Positions 1 through 6,565 of a stretch of DNA of 15,272 nucleotides are shown in pieces (within the stretch, counting starts at the first letter, position 1; each line of letters begins with the position of its first letter). Under the pieces are notes generated by a model. The model was not told where the DNA came from. It searched no databases and saw only the letters and a list, made by a program, of their open reading frames with translations. Source of the DNA: Actinomyces sp. (GTDB lineage Bacteria; Actinomycetota; Actinomycetes; Actinomycetales; Actinomycetaceae); NCBI RefSeq assembly GCF_030530635.1, contig NZ_JAUMUL010000076.1:1-15272 (forward strand), written 5' to 3'. The translations under genes and the position numbers were made by a program.

Positions 1-1
1 C

Positions 2-439
2 GCCACCACCGAGTACCTGGGGGCGGCCCTGCTCGACCAGGCCTGGCACACCCTGGAGCCGCAGGAGGTGCCCGACGACGTGAATGCGGTCGAGGCCTTC
101 GAGCACGCCGCCCTGGCCGACGCCGGCATTGACGACGCCCTGGTCCCGCCCCGCTACCGCACCACCTACTTCGCCCACGTCTTCGGCGGCGGTTACGGGG
201 CCGCCTACTACGCCTACATCTGGAGCGAAGTCATGGACGCCGACACCACCGAATGGTTCCGCACCGACGGCGAGGGCGGACGCGGTGGCGACCTTGGACT
301 CAACCGTGAGGCCGGGGAGCGTTTCCGCCGTGAGTTCCTCTCCCGAGGGGATTCCCGCGACCCGATCGTCTCCTACCGCGCCTACCGTGGTCGCGACCCG
401 GAGATCACCCCGCTGCTTAAACGCCGCGGGCTCAAATAG
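2..439 (+). CDS. M3-family metallopeptidase (dipeptidyl carboxypeptidase-like), C-terminal part
   Basis: This is the last 145 codons of a gene that enters from the left edge, so no start is visible. The frame is open from base 2 to the TAG at 437-439. The protein carries the conserved C-terminal block of M3 peptidases of the Dcp/oligopeptidase A type: a Pro-Pro-Arg-Tyr-Arg-Thr-Thr-Tyr-Phe stretch, then FGGGYGAAYYAYIWSEVMDAD, whose Tyr-rich loop lines the substrate cleft in this family, and a final GRDPEITPLL segment close to the true end of these proteins. The zinc-binding HExxH lies upstream and is not in the window. The family hydrolyses oligopeptides or releases C-terminal dipeptides, usually in the cytoplasm. 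The end looks intact and no frame damage is seen. Family assignment is confident; substrate preference cannot be told from this part. Confidence 0.93.
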   Translation, partial: ATTEYLGAALLDQAWHTLEPQEVPDDVNAVEAFEHAALADAGIDDALVPPRYRTTYFAHVFGGGYGAAYYAYIWSEVMDADTTEWFRTDGEGGRGGDLGLNREAGERFRREFLSRGDSRDPIVSYRAYRGRDPEITPLLKRRGLK

Positions 440-493
440 TTCGCTGTTCGGCCACCGGGTGCGCCGCAGGGCTGAGCCGGTATCCTTGCCCAC

Positions 494-814
494 ATGACGA
501 ACGACCCGCGGTCAGCGCTCAACCGACTCATCGCCGCCTTCGAGGCGCATCTGGACGCCGCCGCGACGGGCGATGAGGCCTCCCCGGCCGTCGTCGCCGC
601 GGAGGATGCCCTTCAGGACGCCTTCTTCACCTACGACGACGCCCTGTTCACCGCTTACGGCATCGAGTTGCCCTTCGACACCTTCGACACCGATGACGAT
701 GAAGTCGAGGACGATGAACATGTCGACGACGACTACGAGGACGTAGACGAGGACGATTACGACGACTATGACGATCGGGAACTGGAGGATGCCGAGGATG
801 ACTACGAGGCCTGA
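494..814 (+). CDS. Small hypothetical protein with acidic low-complexity tail
   Basis: A 106-residue protein that I do not recognise. Residues 1-60 look like a helical folded part (NRLIAAFEAHLDAAA, then AEDALQDAFFTYDDALFTAYG). From about residue 62 to the end it is almost entirely Asp, Glu and Tyr, giving a strongly negative, probably disordered tail. No signal peptide or membrane segment is present. There is no good Shine-Dalgarno before the ATG; TATCCT lies seven bases upstream, so a leaderless transcript is possible. It starts 54 bp after the M3 peptidase stop and ends 13 bp inside the convergent ABC ATPase gene. The codon pattern and clean length favour a real gene. Acidic-tailed small proteins can act as nucleic-acid mimics or cation binders, but nothing here shows a function. 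Confidence 0.7.
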   Translation: MTNDPRSALNRLIAAFEAHLDAAATGDEASPAVVAAEDALQDAFFTYDDALFTAYGIELPFDTFDTDDDEVEDDEHVDDDYEDVDEDDYDDYDDRELEDAEDDYEA

Positions 815-1488
815 GCGACTCGGGGGGATAGCCTTCCAGCGTCCATGCTGAAGGCGCGATCCGCGAAACGGTCCGCCTCAATCTCGTGCGTCACCACCAG
901 CACCGTCGCCCCGGCGTCCGCGGCACTGCGCAGCAACTTCAGTACGGCCACTGTGTTCTCCTCGTCCAGGCCGGCGGTCGGCTCGTCGGCTAGCACGATC
1001 TGCGGACGCAGCAGCAGGGCGCGGGCAACAGCCATGCGCCGCAGTTCGCCGCCTGACAGTTCGCTGGGCCTGGTGTCCTTCAGCTCGGCGATCCCGACGC
1101 ACTCGAGCAACTCCTCAGCCCGCCGCTGCGGCGGCGTCTCACTGCGGTACAGGATCGCCGGCAATAACACATTCTCCAGTACGGTCAGGGCGCGCAGCGC
1201 CGTGTGACCCTGCGGGATCAGGCCGATGCATTCGTTGCGTAGCCGCGAGCTCTCCGCCTCGCCCAGGGCAAACAGATTCTCCCCATTCACCGTGACGCTA
1301 CCGGTGGAGGGGGACAGCATCCCAGCCAGCAGGTTCAGCAGAGTGCTCTTGCCGCTGCCGGAGCGCCCCGCGACCACCGCGAGTGTCCCCGCATCCAGTT
1401 CCAGGTCCAGCGGGTGCACCGCGGTGAAGGTCCGGCCGCGCCGGCCGCGCGTAAAGTCTTTACCCAGTCCCCGGGCCTCCAACACCAT
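802..1488 (-). CDS. ABC transporter ATP-binding protein, MacB/LolD type
   Basis: ATPase that would energise the two FtsX-like permeases encoded just upstream. All ABC motifs are present: Walker A GRSGSGKST (residues 41-49), Q-loop Gln93, signature LSGGE (144-148), Walker B ending in LADE (166-169) with the D-loop AGLDEEN, and the H-loop His201 in VVTHE. The length of 228 residues fits the family. A GTG at 1497 would give three more residues and overlap the permease stop, but the AAGGAG ribosome site sits only about one base from it; the ATG at 1488 is 10 bases away, so I chose that. It is the last gene of the minus-strand operon and its 3' end runs 13 bp into the convergent acidic-protein gene. 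Type VII (mechanotransmission) ABC systems of this kind usually work on envelope substrates rather than moving solutes through a channel. Confidence 0.93.
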   Translation of the reverse strand: MVLEARGLGKDFTRGRRGRTFTAVHPLDLELDAGTLAVVAGRSGSGKSTLLNLLAGMLSPSTGSVTVNGENLFALGEAESSRLRNECIGLIPQGHTALRALTVLENVLLPAILYRSETPPQRRAEELLECVGIAELKDTRPSELSGGELRRMAVARALLLRPQIVLADEPTAGLDEENTVAVLKLLRSAADAGATVLVVTHEIEADRFADRAFSMDAGRLSPRVAQAS

Positions 1489-1489
1489 T

Positions 1490-2698
1490 TCACTCACTCT
1501 CCTTCAGCAACAGGCTCGCATCCAGCCGACTCACAGTCCTGACCGCGACCCAGGAGGAGCCGGCGGCAGCGACCAGCGCCAAGACCAGAGAAAGAGCCGC
1601 CAGCATGGCCAACATCCCCACCCCGGGCCGCACCAGGCCCACGCCGAGGCTCTGACCCACCAGGCCCTCGAAGGAACCCAGCAGCACGCCTGTGACGACG
1701 ACGCCCAATAGGCCGCCCGCGAGGTTCACGGCAACGGCCTCCCGCACCATGATGTGCACGATTGTGCGCCGCGTCGCGCCCATGACCATCAGCGCGGCAA
1801 ACTCGCGCCTGCGTTCGTTGAGCAGCATGCCGAAGAGCAGCACGGTCATCACCAGCCCGATCACCCACACAACGCCCGCGAACACGCCTACCGTGCGAGA
1901 TATTTCGCGGACGCTGTCGGCGATGCCCGCTAGCATGCCGGCTGAGGTGGCCACGCTGACGCCGTCGACCCGGTCCGCAATGTCCGCGGCCACGGCTTCG
2001 GCGTCATGATCGGCCGCGACCCGGACCAGTACGGAGGAAATCACCTCATCGGTGTCGACATCGCCGTATTTGTTCAATCCTTTGGATATGGAGGAGGCGA
2101 TGAGCACCTTGGCGGTGTCGAAGTCGGTGTAGATGGCGTTGTCGAGGGTGGAGCCGGTGGCGGAGAACCGGCCCACCACGCGGCAGTCGTTGTCGAACAG
2201 GCGGAAGACGTCTCCGCCGCCGGCCGTCACATTACTGCCGACAACGAGATCCAGTGCGCCCAGGTCGGCGCCGGTGAGGGTGTCGGCGATCCAGGGCTGG
2301 ATGACGAAGTCGGTGTCCGGGTCGAAGGCGATGATCTGGTAGCGGCCCGAACAGCAACTCGTCCGGGCCGACGCCAGGAACAACTGCGGCGAAGCCGCCT
2401 CCACCCCGGGTACCTTCGCCACCGCGTCGAGTGTGCTCACCGGCATGTAGAAGTACCCCGGGTTCGCCTGCACCAGAACGGATTGAGCATCGAACTCGTC
2501 TGCGGCGTCGGCGGGGGTCACCAGGATGTCCGCCCCCAGGCGGGACCGGGTGGTGTCCAGGCCCTGCCGGACGCCCTGGATCAGCAGGGTGCCCCCGAAG
2601 ACGGCGATCGCCATCAGCATCGAGAACAGCACCAGCGCCGTCGTCCGGGCGGGATAACCGCGCAGGTTGAGCCACGGCAGTCTTCTCAGCGAAAGCAC
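1490..2698 (-). CDS. FtsX-like ABC permease with Cys-Cys motif
   Basis: Permease of 402 residues with the FtsX/MacB layout: one N-terminal membrane helix (about 20-42), a large extracytoplasmic domain (about 45-265) and three C-terminal helices (about 271-293, 320-345, 360-385). The start is the GTG at 2698, preceded by AAGGAGG four bases upstream; the frame is open further up but only through the previous permease gene. The ectodomain carries a Cys pair (115-116) followed by AFDPDTDFVIQPW (124-136) and TGSTLDNAIYTDFDTAKVL (181-199). The next gene upstream has the same FDPDTDFVI-PW motif, so the two probably form a heterodimer. It lies 14 bp after that gene and is followed after one base by the ATPase. 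The iron box at the operon promoter suggests a metal-related role. FtsX fold is certain; substrate is inference. Confidence 0.9.
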   Translation of the reverse strand: MLSLRRLPWLNLRGYPARTTALVLFSMLMAIAVFGGTLLIQGVRQGLDTTRSRLGADILVTPADAADEFDAQSVLVQANPGYFYMPVSTLDAVAKVPGVEAASPQLFLASARTSCCSGRYQIIAFDPDTDFVIQPWIADTLTGADLGALDLVVGSNVTAGGGDVFRLFDNDCRVVGRFSATGSTLDNAIYTDFDTAKVLIASSISKGLNKYGDVDTDEVISSVLVRVAADHDAEAVAADIADRVDGVSVATSAGMLAGIADSVREISRTVGVFAGVVWVIGLVMTVLLFGMLLNERRREFAALMVMGATRRTIVHIMVREAVAVNLAGGLLGVVVTGVLLGSFEGLVGQSLGVGLVRPGVGMLAMLAALSLVLALVAAAGSSWVAVRTVSRLDASLLLKESE

Positions 2699-2712
2699 GT
2701 CCCCTCCTTCCC

Positions 2713-3912
2713 TCACTCCATCAGCAGCATTTGCCGGCCGTCCCCACGCAGGGAGCGCCCGGTCATCAACCATGCGCTCAGCACCCCGAGGCAGACAGAA
2801 ACCAGCAGGGTCAGCCCGGCGGCCGGCAGCATACGCGATGGCGTTGCCGCGCCGTCGGCCAGTAAATCGCTGCCAATACCGGCGAGCAGCGGCGCGGCCA
2901 CCGCCACCCCGGCCAAGGCACCGACCGCGTGGACGAGCGCCGCCTCCCCGGCCATGACGCGGCCGATCATGCGGTGCGAGGCACCGACGACCTGCCACAC
3001 GTACAACTCGGCTCTGCGCTCACGCATGAGCAGCCTTTGAACGATGACGAGAGCGGCCAACAGGAGCAACCAGGCGCATCCGGTGGCAGCCACGATAACG
3101 GCGGTGTGCCCGCCAATCCCGGAGGCGGTGGCGGTCAGGGACGCGTCGGCGCCTACCGCGGTAACCTTGCGCACATAGATGTTGATCCAGGCGGTCACCG
3201 CCTCCACATCCTCCCGGTCCTGCACTTGTAGCAGAGCCGCGGAGTAGTCGCGTTGCGGGTCGACATCGGCGTAGGCGTCCACACCTGCGGCGAGCGAGTC
3301 GTCGATCACCTCGCCCAGGACTTCCAGACTGACGAAGACGGCAGTGTCCAATTCGGAGCCGGTCGGTAGCAGGTGCGCGGCCACGGTCCGTGGCCGCCCA
3401 AACAGCTCCACCGTCTGCGAGTCCGGACCGGCCGGTGTCGCCTCCACCCCGGAGCCGACGGCGACGCCATCGCCCAGTTCGCAGTCGGGGCCCTCGGCCA
3501 GCCATGGGGAGATGACGAAGTCGGTGTCGGGGTCGAAGCCGACGATCCACAGTTGCTGCCCGTCCGCGCGGGTGTCGGACAGATACAGCTGGTAGGACAC
3601 GGCGGCGATGTCGTCGTTGTCGTCCAGACGGGAGAGCGTGGAGCGCGGCCGGTATACCTGAACCGGGGTGCCTTGCATGAGTAGCTGATCCTGGTGGAGG
3701 TGGTTCATGGCTGCGGTCGGGTATACCAGCACGTTAGCGCCCAGCCGCTGCTCGGCCAGCGCCGCCTGCTGCCGCAGGCCCTGCACCAGCAGCAGACCGC
3801 TGAACACGCAGGCGGCCTGTGCGAAGACCAGGGCCAGCAGAATCGCCGTGCGAGCCGGATGGGCGCGCAGACTCAGGCAGGGAAGGTGCCACAAAGTGAG
3901 CCGACGTTTCAC
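2713..3912 (-). CDS. FtsX-like ABC permease, partner lacking the Cys pair
   Basis: Permease of 399 residues with the same layout as its downstream neighbour: N-terminal helix (about 22-45), extracytoplasmic domain, and three C-terminal helices (about 271-295, 322-347, 360-384). The ectodomain has GFDPDTDFVISPW (125-137) and TGSELDTAVFVSLE (184-197), aligning with the same motifs of the second permease, but the Cys pair before the first motif is replaced by an Asp/Gly/Gln stretch. The GTG start overlaps the TGA of the DUF6273 gene by four bases (GTGA), a classic translational-coupling junction, and there is no strong ribosome site of its own. The two permeases look like old duplicates that have diverged into an asymmetric pair. 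Whether they export, import or act mechanically on an envelope partner cannot be read from sequence. Confidence 0.9.
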   Translation of the reverse strand: MKRRLTLWHLPCLSLRAHPARTAILLALVFAQAACVFSGLLLVQGLRQQAALAEQRLGANVLVYPTAAMNHLHQDQLLMQGTPVQVYRPRSTLSRLDDNDDIAAVSYQLYLSDTRADGQQLWIVGFDPDTDFVISPWLAEGPDCELGDGVAVGSGVEATPAGPDSQTVELFGRPRTVAAHLLPTGSELDTAVFVSLEVLGEVIDDSLAAGVDAYADVDPQRDYSAALLQVQDREDVEAVTAWINIYVRKVTAVGADASLTATASGIGGHTAVIVAATGCAWLLLLAALVIVQRLLMRERRAELYVWQVVGASHRMIGRVMAGEAALVHAVGALAGVAVAAPLLAGIGSDLLADGAATPSRMLPAAGLTLLVSVCLGVLSAWLMTGRSLRGDGRQMLLME

Positions 3913-4712
3913 GGTGCGCCGTCACCGGCCTCGGAGACATCCAGCCACAGGGCGGGACGCACCCCATATTCGGCATCCACGTAGGCGCCGGACACGGCGG
4001 TCTCCCCGTTGGTCCGTACGTATTGGGCCGTGTACTCGTAACCGCCCGGTGAACGCAACCACCAGTCCGCCAGCCCCTCCTCATCCACGTGCAGTGTTCC
4101 GGTGGCGGCATACGTGGAGACGGCCGCTCTGCCGAAGTAGTCGCGGTCAGCGTCGTCATGCAGGTAAATGAGCGCCTCGGTCTGGCTGAGGACGAAGACG
4201 CGGTCGGTGGTGTCTTGCCCGCCGCTGATACCGACAATGCTCTGGTCGTCGTTACGCAGCTGTGCGGGACTGATGAGTTGCTGTTCGGCAGCGGTGAAGG
4301 CGGTGTCCAAGAAGGCGTCGTTCAGCCAGCGGCGCAGGTCGCTGTGCTCCCAGGTGACGGCGGCGAAGGACTCGGCGTTATAGGGGCGGGAGGCCAGGCA
4401 GTCCACGCTGAGCAGGAGCAGTCGGTTATCGAGCCGATCGAGAACGAACCACTGGATCGGCTCGGCGCCATCAGCCGCGTCGCCATCCTGCTCGTAGACG
4501 CCTAGCTCGATCACCTCGCCCTTAGTGGCGCTCCGGTAGGCAAGAGCCGGGTCGGCGGCCACCGCCTCCCGGTGACTTGTCCGCCGCTGGTGAGCCACAA
4601 CCGCCAGGCCCGCAACGGCTGCGAGTACGAGCACCGTCGTCGCGAGTGCAACGATCCTGAGAGTAAAGGAGGGGGCGGTGGGCATGGGCGGGAGTCGGTC
4701 AGGCGGTTCCAC
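3909..4712 (-). CDS. Membrane-anchored DUF6273-type ectodomain protein
   Basis: A 267-residue protein with a short cytoplasmic start, one hydrophobic helix (about 17-41) and an extracytoplasmic domain. Residues 85-257 match the pattern I know for DUF6273: IQWFVLDRLDNRLLLLS, an RPYN turn, TWEHSDLRRWLNDAFLDTAF (120-139), VFVLSQTEA, WWLRSPG (217-223) and a closing GVRPALWL (250-257). This fold is usually compared with C-type-lectin/sulfatase-modifying-factor domains and tends to be a surface or ligand-binding module; no enzyme residues are evident. It overlaps the upstream DUF4418 gene by 14 bp and the downstream permease gene by 4 bp, so it belongs structurally to the operon and may be the substrate-facing subunit. 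The GTG at 4712 has no clear ribosome site; an ATG at 4685 (MPTAPSF) would still keep the membrane helix. Domain assignment is from memory of the pattern. Confidence 0.82.
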   Translation of the reverse strand: MEPPDRLPPMPTAPSFTLRIVALATTVLVLAAVAGLAVVAHQRRTSHREAVAADPALAYRSATKGEVIELGVYEQDGDAADGAEPIQWFVLDRLDNRLLLLSVDCLASRPYNAESFAAVTWEHSDLRRWLNDAFLDTAFTAAEQQLISPAQLRNDDQSIVGISGGQDTTDRVFVLSQTEALIYLHDDADRDYFGRAAVSTYAATGTLHVDEEGLADWWLRSPGGYEYTAQYVRTNGETAVSGAYVDAEYGVRPALWLDVSEAGDGAP

Positions 4713-5109
4713 GCCGACGCCAGGAGACCAACAGGGTGAGCAGGCCGGAACCGGCGATCAGCGCCGTCATGATCCGGACGAAAGGCTGGAAGACCGTGTA
4801 GCAGCGCATGGTACGCAGCATGCACATGGGGCAGATGGCCCCCGGAATGAAGAATACGACGACGGCTCCGATTACGCCGACGGCCTGCAGCCCGATCCGT
4901 GCGGCCCGAGACGGCACGAAGGCGGCGGCACCGAACAGTACGGCGAGTGCGCCCGCGCCGGCGGCAACCGCGTTCTGACAGTCGTGGCAACGCATCCAAG
5001 AGCCGTCGTCCTTCGGCCCGCAGGCGGAGAAGACCGTCAGCACGCCGAGGAGCAGCAGCAGACCAAGCGCCGCCGGGAGCAGTGATACCACGATGTTCTT
5101 CTTGCGCAC
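4699..5109 (-). CDS. DUF4418 family four-helix membrane protein, Cys-rich
   Basis: First gene of the iron-box operon: 136 residues with four predicted membrane helices (about 6-27, 47-66, 72-90, 111-131). Two loops carry the cysteines: C30 with CHDC (41-44), and CPMC (93-96) with MRCYTVFQPF (C103). With the N-terminus inside, both loops lie outside the membrane, so six Cys and one His could meet to bind a metal or run a redox reaction. The FSAC, MRCHDC and CPMC-MRC spacing is what I know as the DUF4418 family, which has no established function. The start is a GTG preceded by GGAGAAGAGGA with seven bases to the start. Given the operator, an iron- or metal-related role with the two permeases is the simplest inference. 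Not similar in sequence to FTR1 or P19. Confidence 0.87.
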   Translation of the reverse strand: MRKKNIVVSLLPAALGLLLLLGVLTVFSACGPKDDGSWMRCHDCQNAVAAGAGALAVLFGAAAFVPSRAARIGLQAVGVIGAVVVFFIPGAICPMCMLRTMRCYTVFQPFVRIMTALIAGSGLLTLLVSWRRRGTA

Positions 5110-5153
5110 GGGCAGTCCTCTTCTCCTTGCATCCGGTGACCGCGACCGCCGCC

Positions 5154-5182
5154 AGATTAGGTTGCTTTAACCTATCCGTCAA
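5154..5182 (-). promoter_or_regulatory. Promoter of the DUF4418-ABC operon
   Basis: On the minus strand TTGACG (5177-5182) is followed after exactly 17 bases by TAATCT (5154-5159). The -35 differs from TTGACA in one base, and the -10 fits the actinobacterial TAnnnT form. Transcription would begin near 5147, leaving a leader of about 40 nt with a good ribosome site before the GTG at 5109. No other promoter of this quality lies in the 100-bp gap. Confidence 0.7.
5157..5175. promoter_or_regulatory. DtxR/IdeR-type iron box (operator)
   Basis: TTAGGTTGCTTTAACCTAT is an inverted repeat, TAGGTT (5158-5163) and AACCTA (5169-5174) with five bases between. It matches the DtxR/IdeR consensus TTAGGTTAGGCTAACCTAA at 14 of 19 positions, with both outer half-sites intact and only the centre and the last base deviating. 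It fills the spacer and overlaps the -10 of the operon promoter, the usual place for repression by a metal-loaded DtxR-family regulator. The regulator gene itself is not in the window. Confidence 0.75.
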
Positions 5183-5209
5183 AAGGTGGTCGATTACGGA
5201 GGCAGATGC

Positions 5210-6187
5210 TCAAAAACGCTCCGGATAGCCGATCTCAGGCGCCGTCACTTCGTTCAGGGCGTGCCGGATCTGTACGGGCAGGACCAAGTCCTCTGCCGCC
5301 AGGGCGCCGTGCAGCTGCCCAGGGGTGCGGGCCCCCACAATGGTGGCGGCGATCCCGGCGGCGTCGCGGGCCCACGCCAGGGCCACCTCTACGGGCTTGC
5401 GGTCCAGGCCGACGGCGGCCGTGGCCACGGCCTCCACAATGCCCTGATGTCGCTCACCCAGGTAGGGGGCCACGTAGGAGCGTAGGTGCGGGGAGGCGCC
5501 CCGTGAGTCCGGGGGAGTGGTGGCACGGTACTTGCCGGTCAGTACTCCACGGCCCAGCGGTGCATAACCGACGACGCCGAAGCCGAGTCCGTCCGCGGCC
5601 GGCAGCAACTCACGCTCAATACCCCGCGACAGCAGTGAGTGCTCCACCTCCACCGCGGCCATGCCCGGACCACCGGCCTCGCGTAGCAGAGCGGCCACGT
5701 GCACGCTCGCCCAGGCCGGGTGATTCGACACGCCCACATACCGGGTGCGACCGGTGGCCACCGCGGTGCGCAGGGCATCGGCTGTCTCTTCGAAGGGCGT
5801 GATTCCGTCGGGCACCTGTACCAGCCACAGGTCCAAATGGTCGGTGCCCAGACGGGCCAGGGAGTCGTCCAGCGTGTCCAGGAGGGTACCGCGGGAGGCG
5901 TCGGCGGCGGTCGAGCGTGCACCGGTGCGCCAGGTGCGCACGCCCGCCTTGGACACCAGCACCACGTCGCGCCGATCGACGGCGCCGGCCAGCAATCCCC
6001 CGATAACCTCCTCCGAGGCGCCCTCGCAGTATGAGGCGGCCGTATCCACCAGGGTGCCTCCGGCGTCGAGAAAGATCTCCAGCTGGTCCTTGGCCTCGAT
6101 CTCATCGGTGTCGCGTCCCCAGGTCATGGTGCCCAGACCGACCGTTGAGACGCGTAGCCCGGTCCGCCCGAGCCTCCTGTGTTCCAT
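5210..6187 (-). CDS. Aldo/keto reductase family protein (active-site His replaced by Gln)
   Basis: A 325-residue protein with the AKR TIM-barrel pattern: N-terminal RRLGRTGLRVSTVGLGTMTWG, catalytic-type Asp48 and Tyr53 in LVDTAASYCEG, Lys80 in VVLVSKAG, a YVGVSNHPAW segment, and a C-terminal NADPH-site region (VGARTPGQL). The residue that is normally the fourth catalytic member, His in a (L/I)xxHxPD context, is Gln124 here (DLWLVQVPD). I recall a similar VQ form in some actinobacterial AKRs, so it may mark a subfamily rather than decay. The family reduces aldehydes and ketones with NADPH in the cytoplasm. The ATG at 6187 has no strong ribosome site; TATACG lies nine bases upstream, so a leaderless start is possible. 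It stands alone between a strong hairpin and the iron-box promoter. Confidence 0.92.
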   Translation of the reverse strand: MEHRRLGRTGLRVSTVGLGTMTWGRDTDEIEAKDQLEIFLDAGGTLVDTAASYCEGASEEVIGGLLAGAVDRRDVVLVSKAGVRTWRTGARSTAADASRGTLLDTLDDSLARLGTDHLDLWLVQVPDGITPFEETADALRTAVATGRTRYVGVSNHPAWASVHVAALLREAGGPGMAAVEVEHSLLSRGIERELLPAADGLGFGVVGYAPLGRGVLTGKYRATTPPDSRGASPHLRSYVAPYLGERHQGIVEAVATAAVGLDRKPVEVALAWARDAAGIAATIVGARTPGQLHGALAAEDLVLPVQIRHALNEVTAPEIGYPERF

Positions 6188-6241
6188 GGGGTCAACCGTA
6201 TACGGACTGCGCCGGGCCCAACCGGGCGGATGGTGACGGCG

Positions 6242-6285
6242 CGCCCCGCCTCTCGCCGTCGGCACTCGGGGCGAGAGGCGGGGCG
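6242..6285 (-). terminator. Hairpin terminator after tusA-like gene
   Basis: A perfect 16-bp inverted repeat (6242-6257 with 6270-6285) around a 12-base loop begins five bases after the TAG of the TusA-like gene. There is no T-run on either strand, which is common for actinobacterial intrinsic terminators. It separates the yeeE-tusA transcript from the aldo/keto reductase gene. Confidence 0.7.
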
Positions 6286-6289
6286 GGGA

Positions 6290-6511
6290 CTACTTGCGGA
6301 CGGTGATGCTCCAGGAGGCATCACCGGTCTTGGTGAACTCCGTGACGGTGTAGCCGTTATCCGCCGCCCAGGCGGGCAGCGACTGGGTGCCCTGGGTGCA
6401 GTCGAAGGCGATGACGAGTTCATCACCGGTGGCCAAAGAGTCCATCGCCTCCTCGGCCTCCATTACGGGGAAGGGGCAGACGAGTCCCTCGGTCTCCAAC
6501 ACGGTGCGCAT
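6290..6511 (-). CDS. TusA/SirA-family sulfur carrier protein
   Basis: A 73-residue protein with the TusA core: an N-terminal strand, then the CPFP motif (Cys12-Pro15) opening the first helix, and the usual two-layer alpha/beta length. The motif Cys carries persulfide sulfur in this family. It begins 54 bp after the yeeE-like transporter stop, with AAAGGA seven bases before the ATG, so the two are probably one operon. YeeE/YedE transporters are very often paired with TusA-like proteins: thiosulfate enters through the channel and the sulfur is handed to the carrier in the cytoplasm. The gene ends just before a strong hairpin. Assignment to the family is firm; whether it serves tRNA thiolation, cysteine supply or another acceptor is open. 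Confidence 0.92.
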   Translation of the reverse strand: MRTVLETEGLVCPFPVMEAEEAMDSLATGDELVIAFDCTQGTQSLPAWAADNGYTVTEFTKTGDASWSITVRK

Positions 6512-6565
6512 GACGGGTTCCTTTCTATGGGTTCAATGGCAGAGATCGATTGACACGGGGTGGTG

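Noticed and set aside
2699..2998. 100-codon upstream extension of the 1490-2698 permease frame
   Set aside because: It runs through the other permease gene in a different frame, is low-complexity Arg/Gly/Ala, and the GTG at 2698 has an excellent ribosome site and starts at the family's normal N-terminus.
2006..3040. Long plus-strand open frame opposite the permeases
   Set aside because: Composition typical of antisense frames in GC-rich DNA, no domain, and it covers two clear permease genes.
4511..5182. Minus-strand frame starting within the iron-box promoter
   Set aside because: It overlaps DUF4418 and DUF6273 in another frame, is Arg-rich and has no domain or ribosome site.
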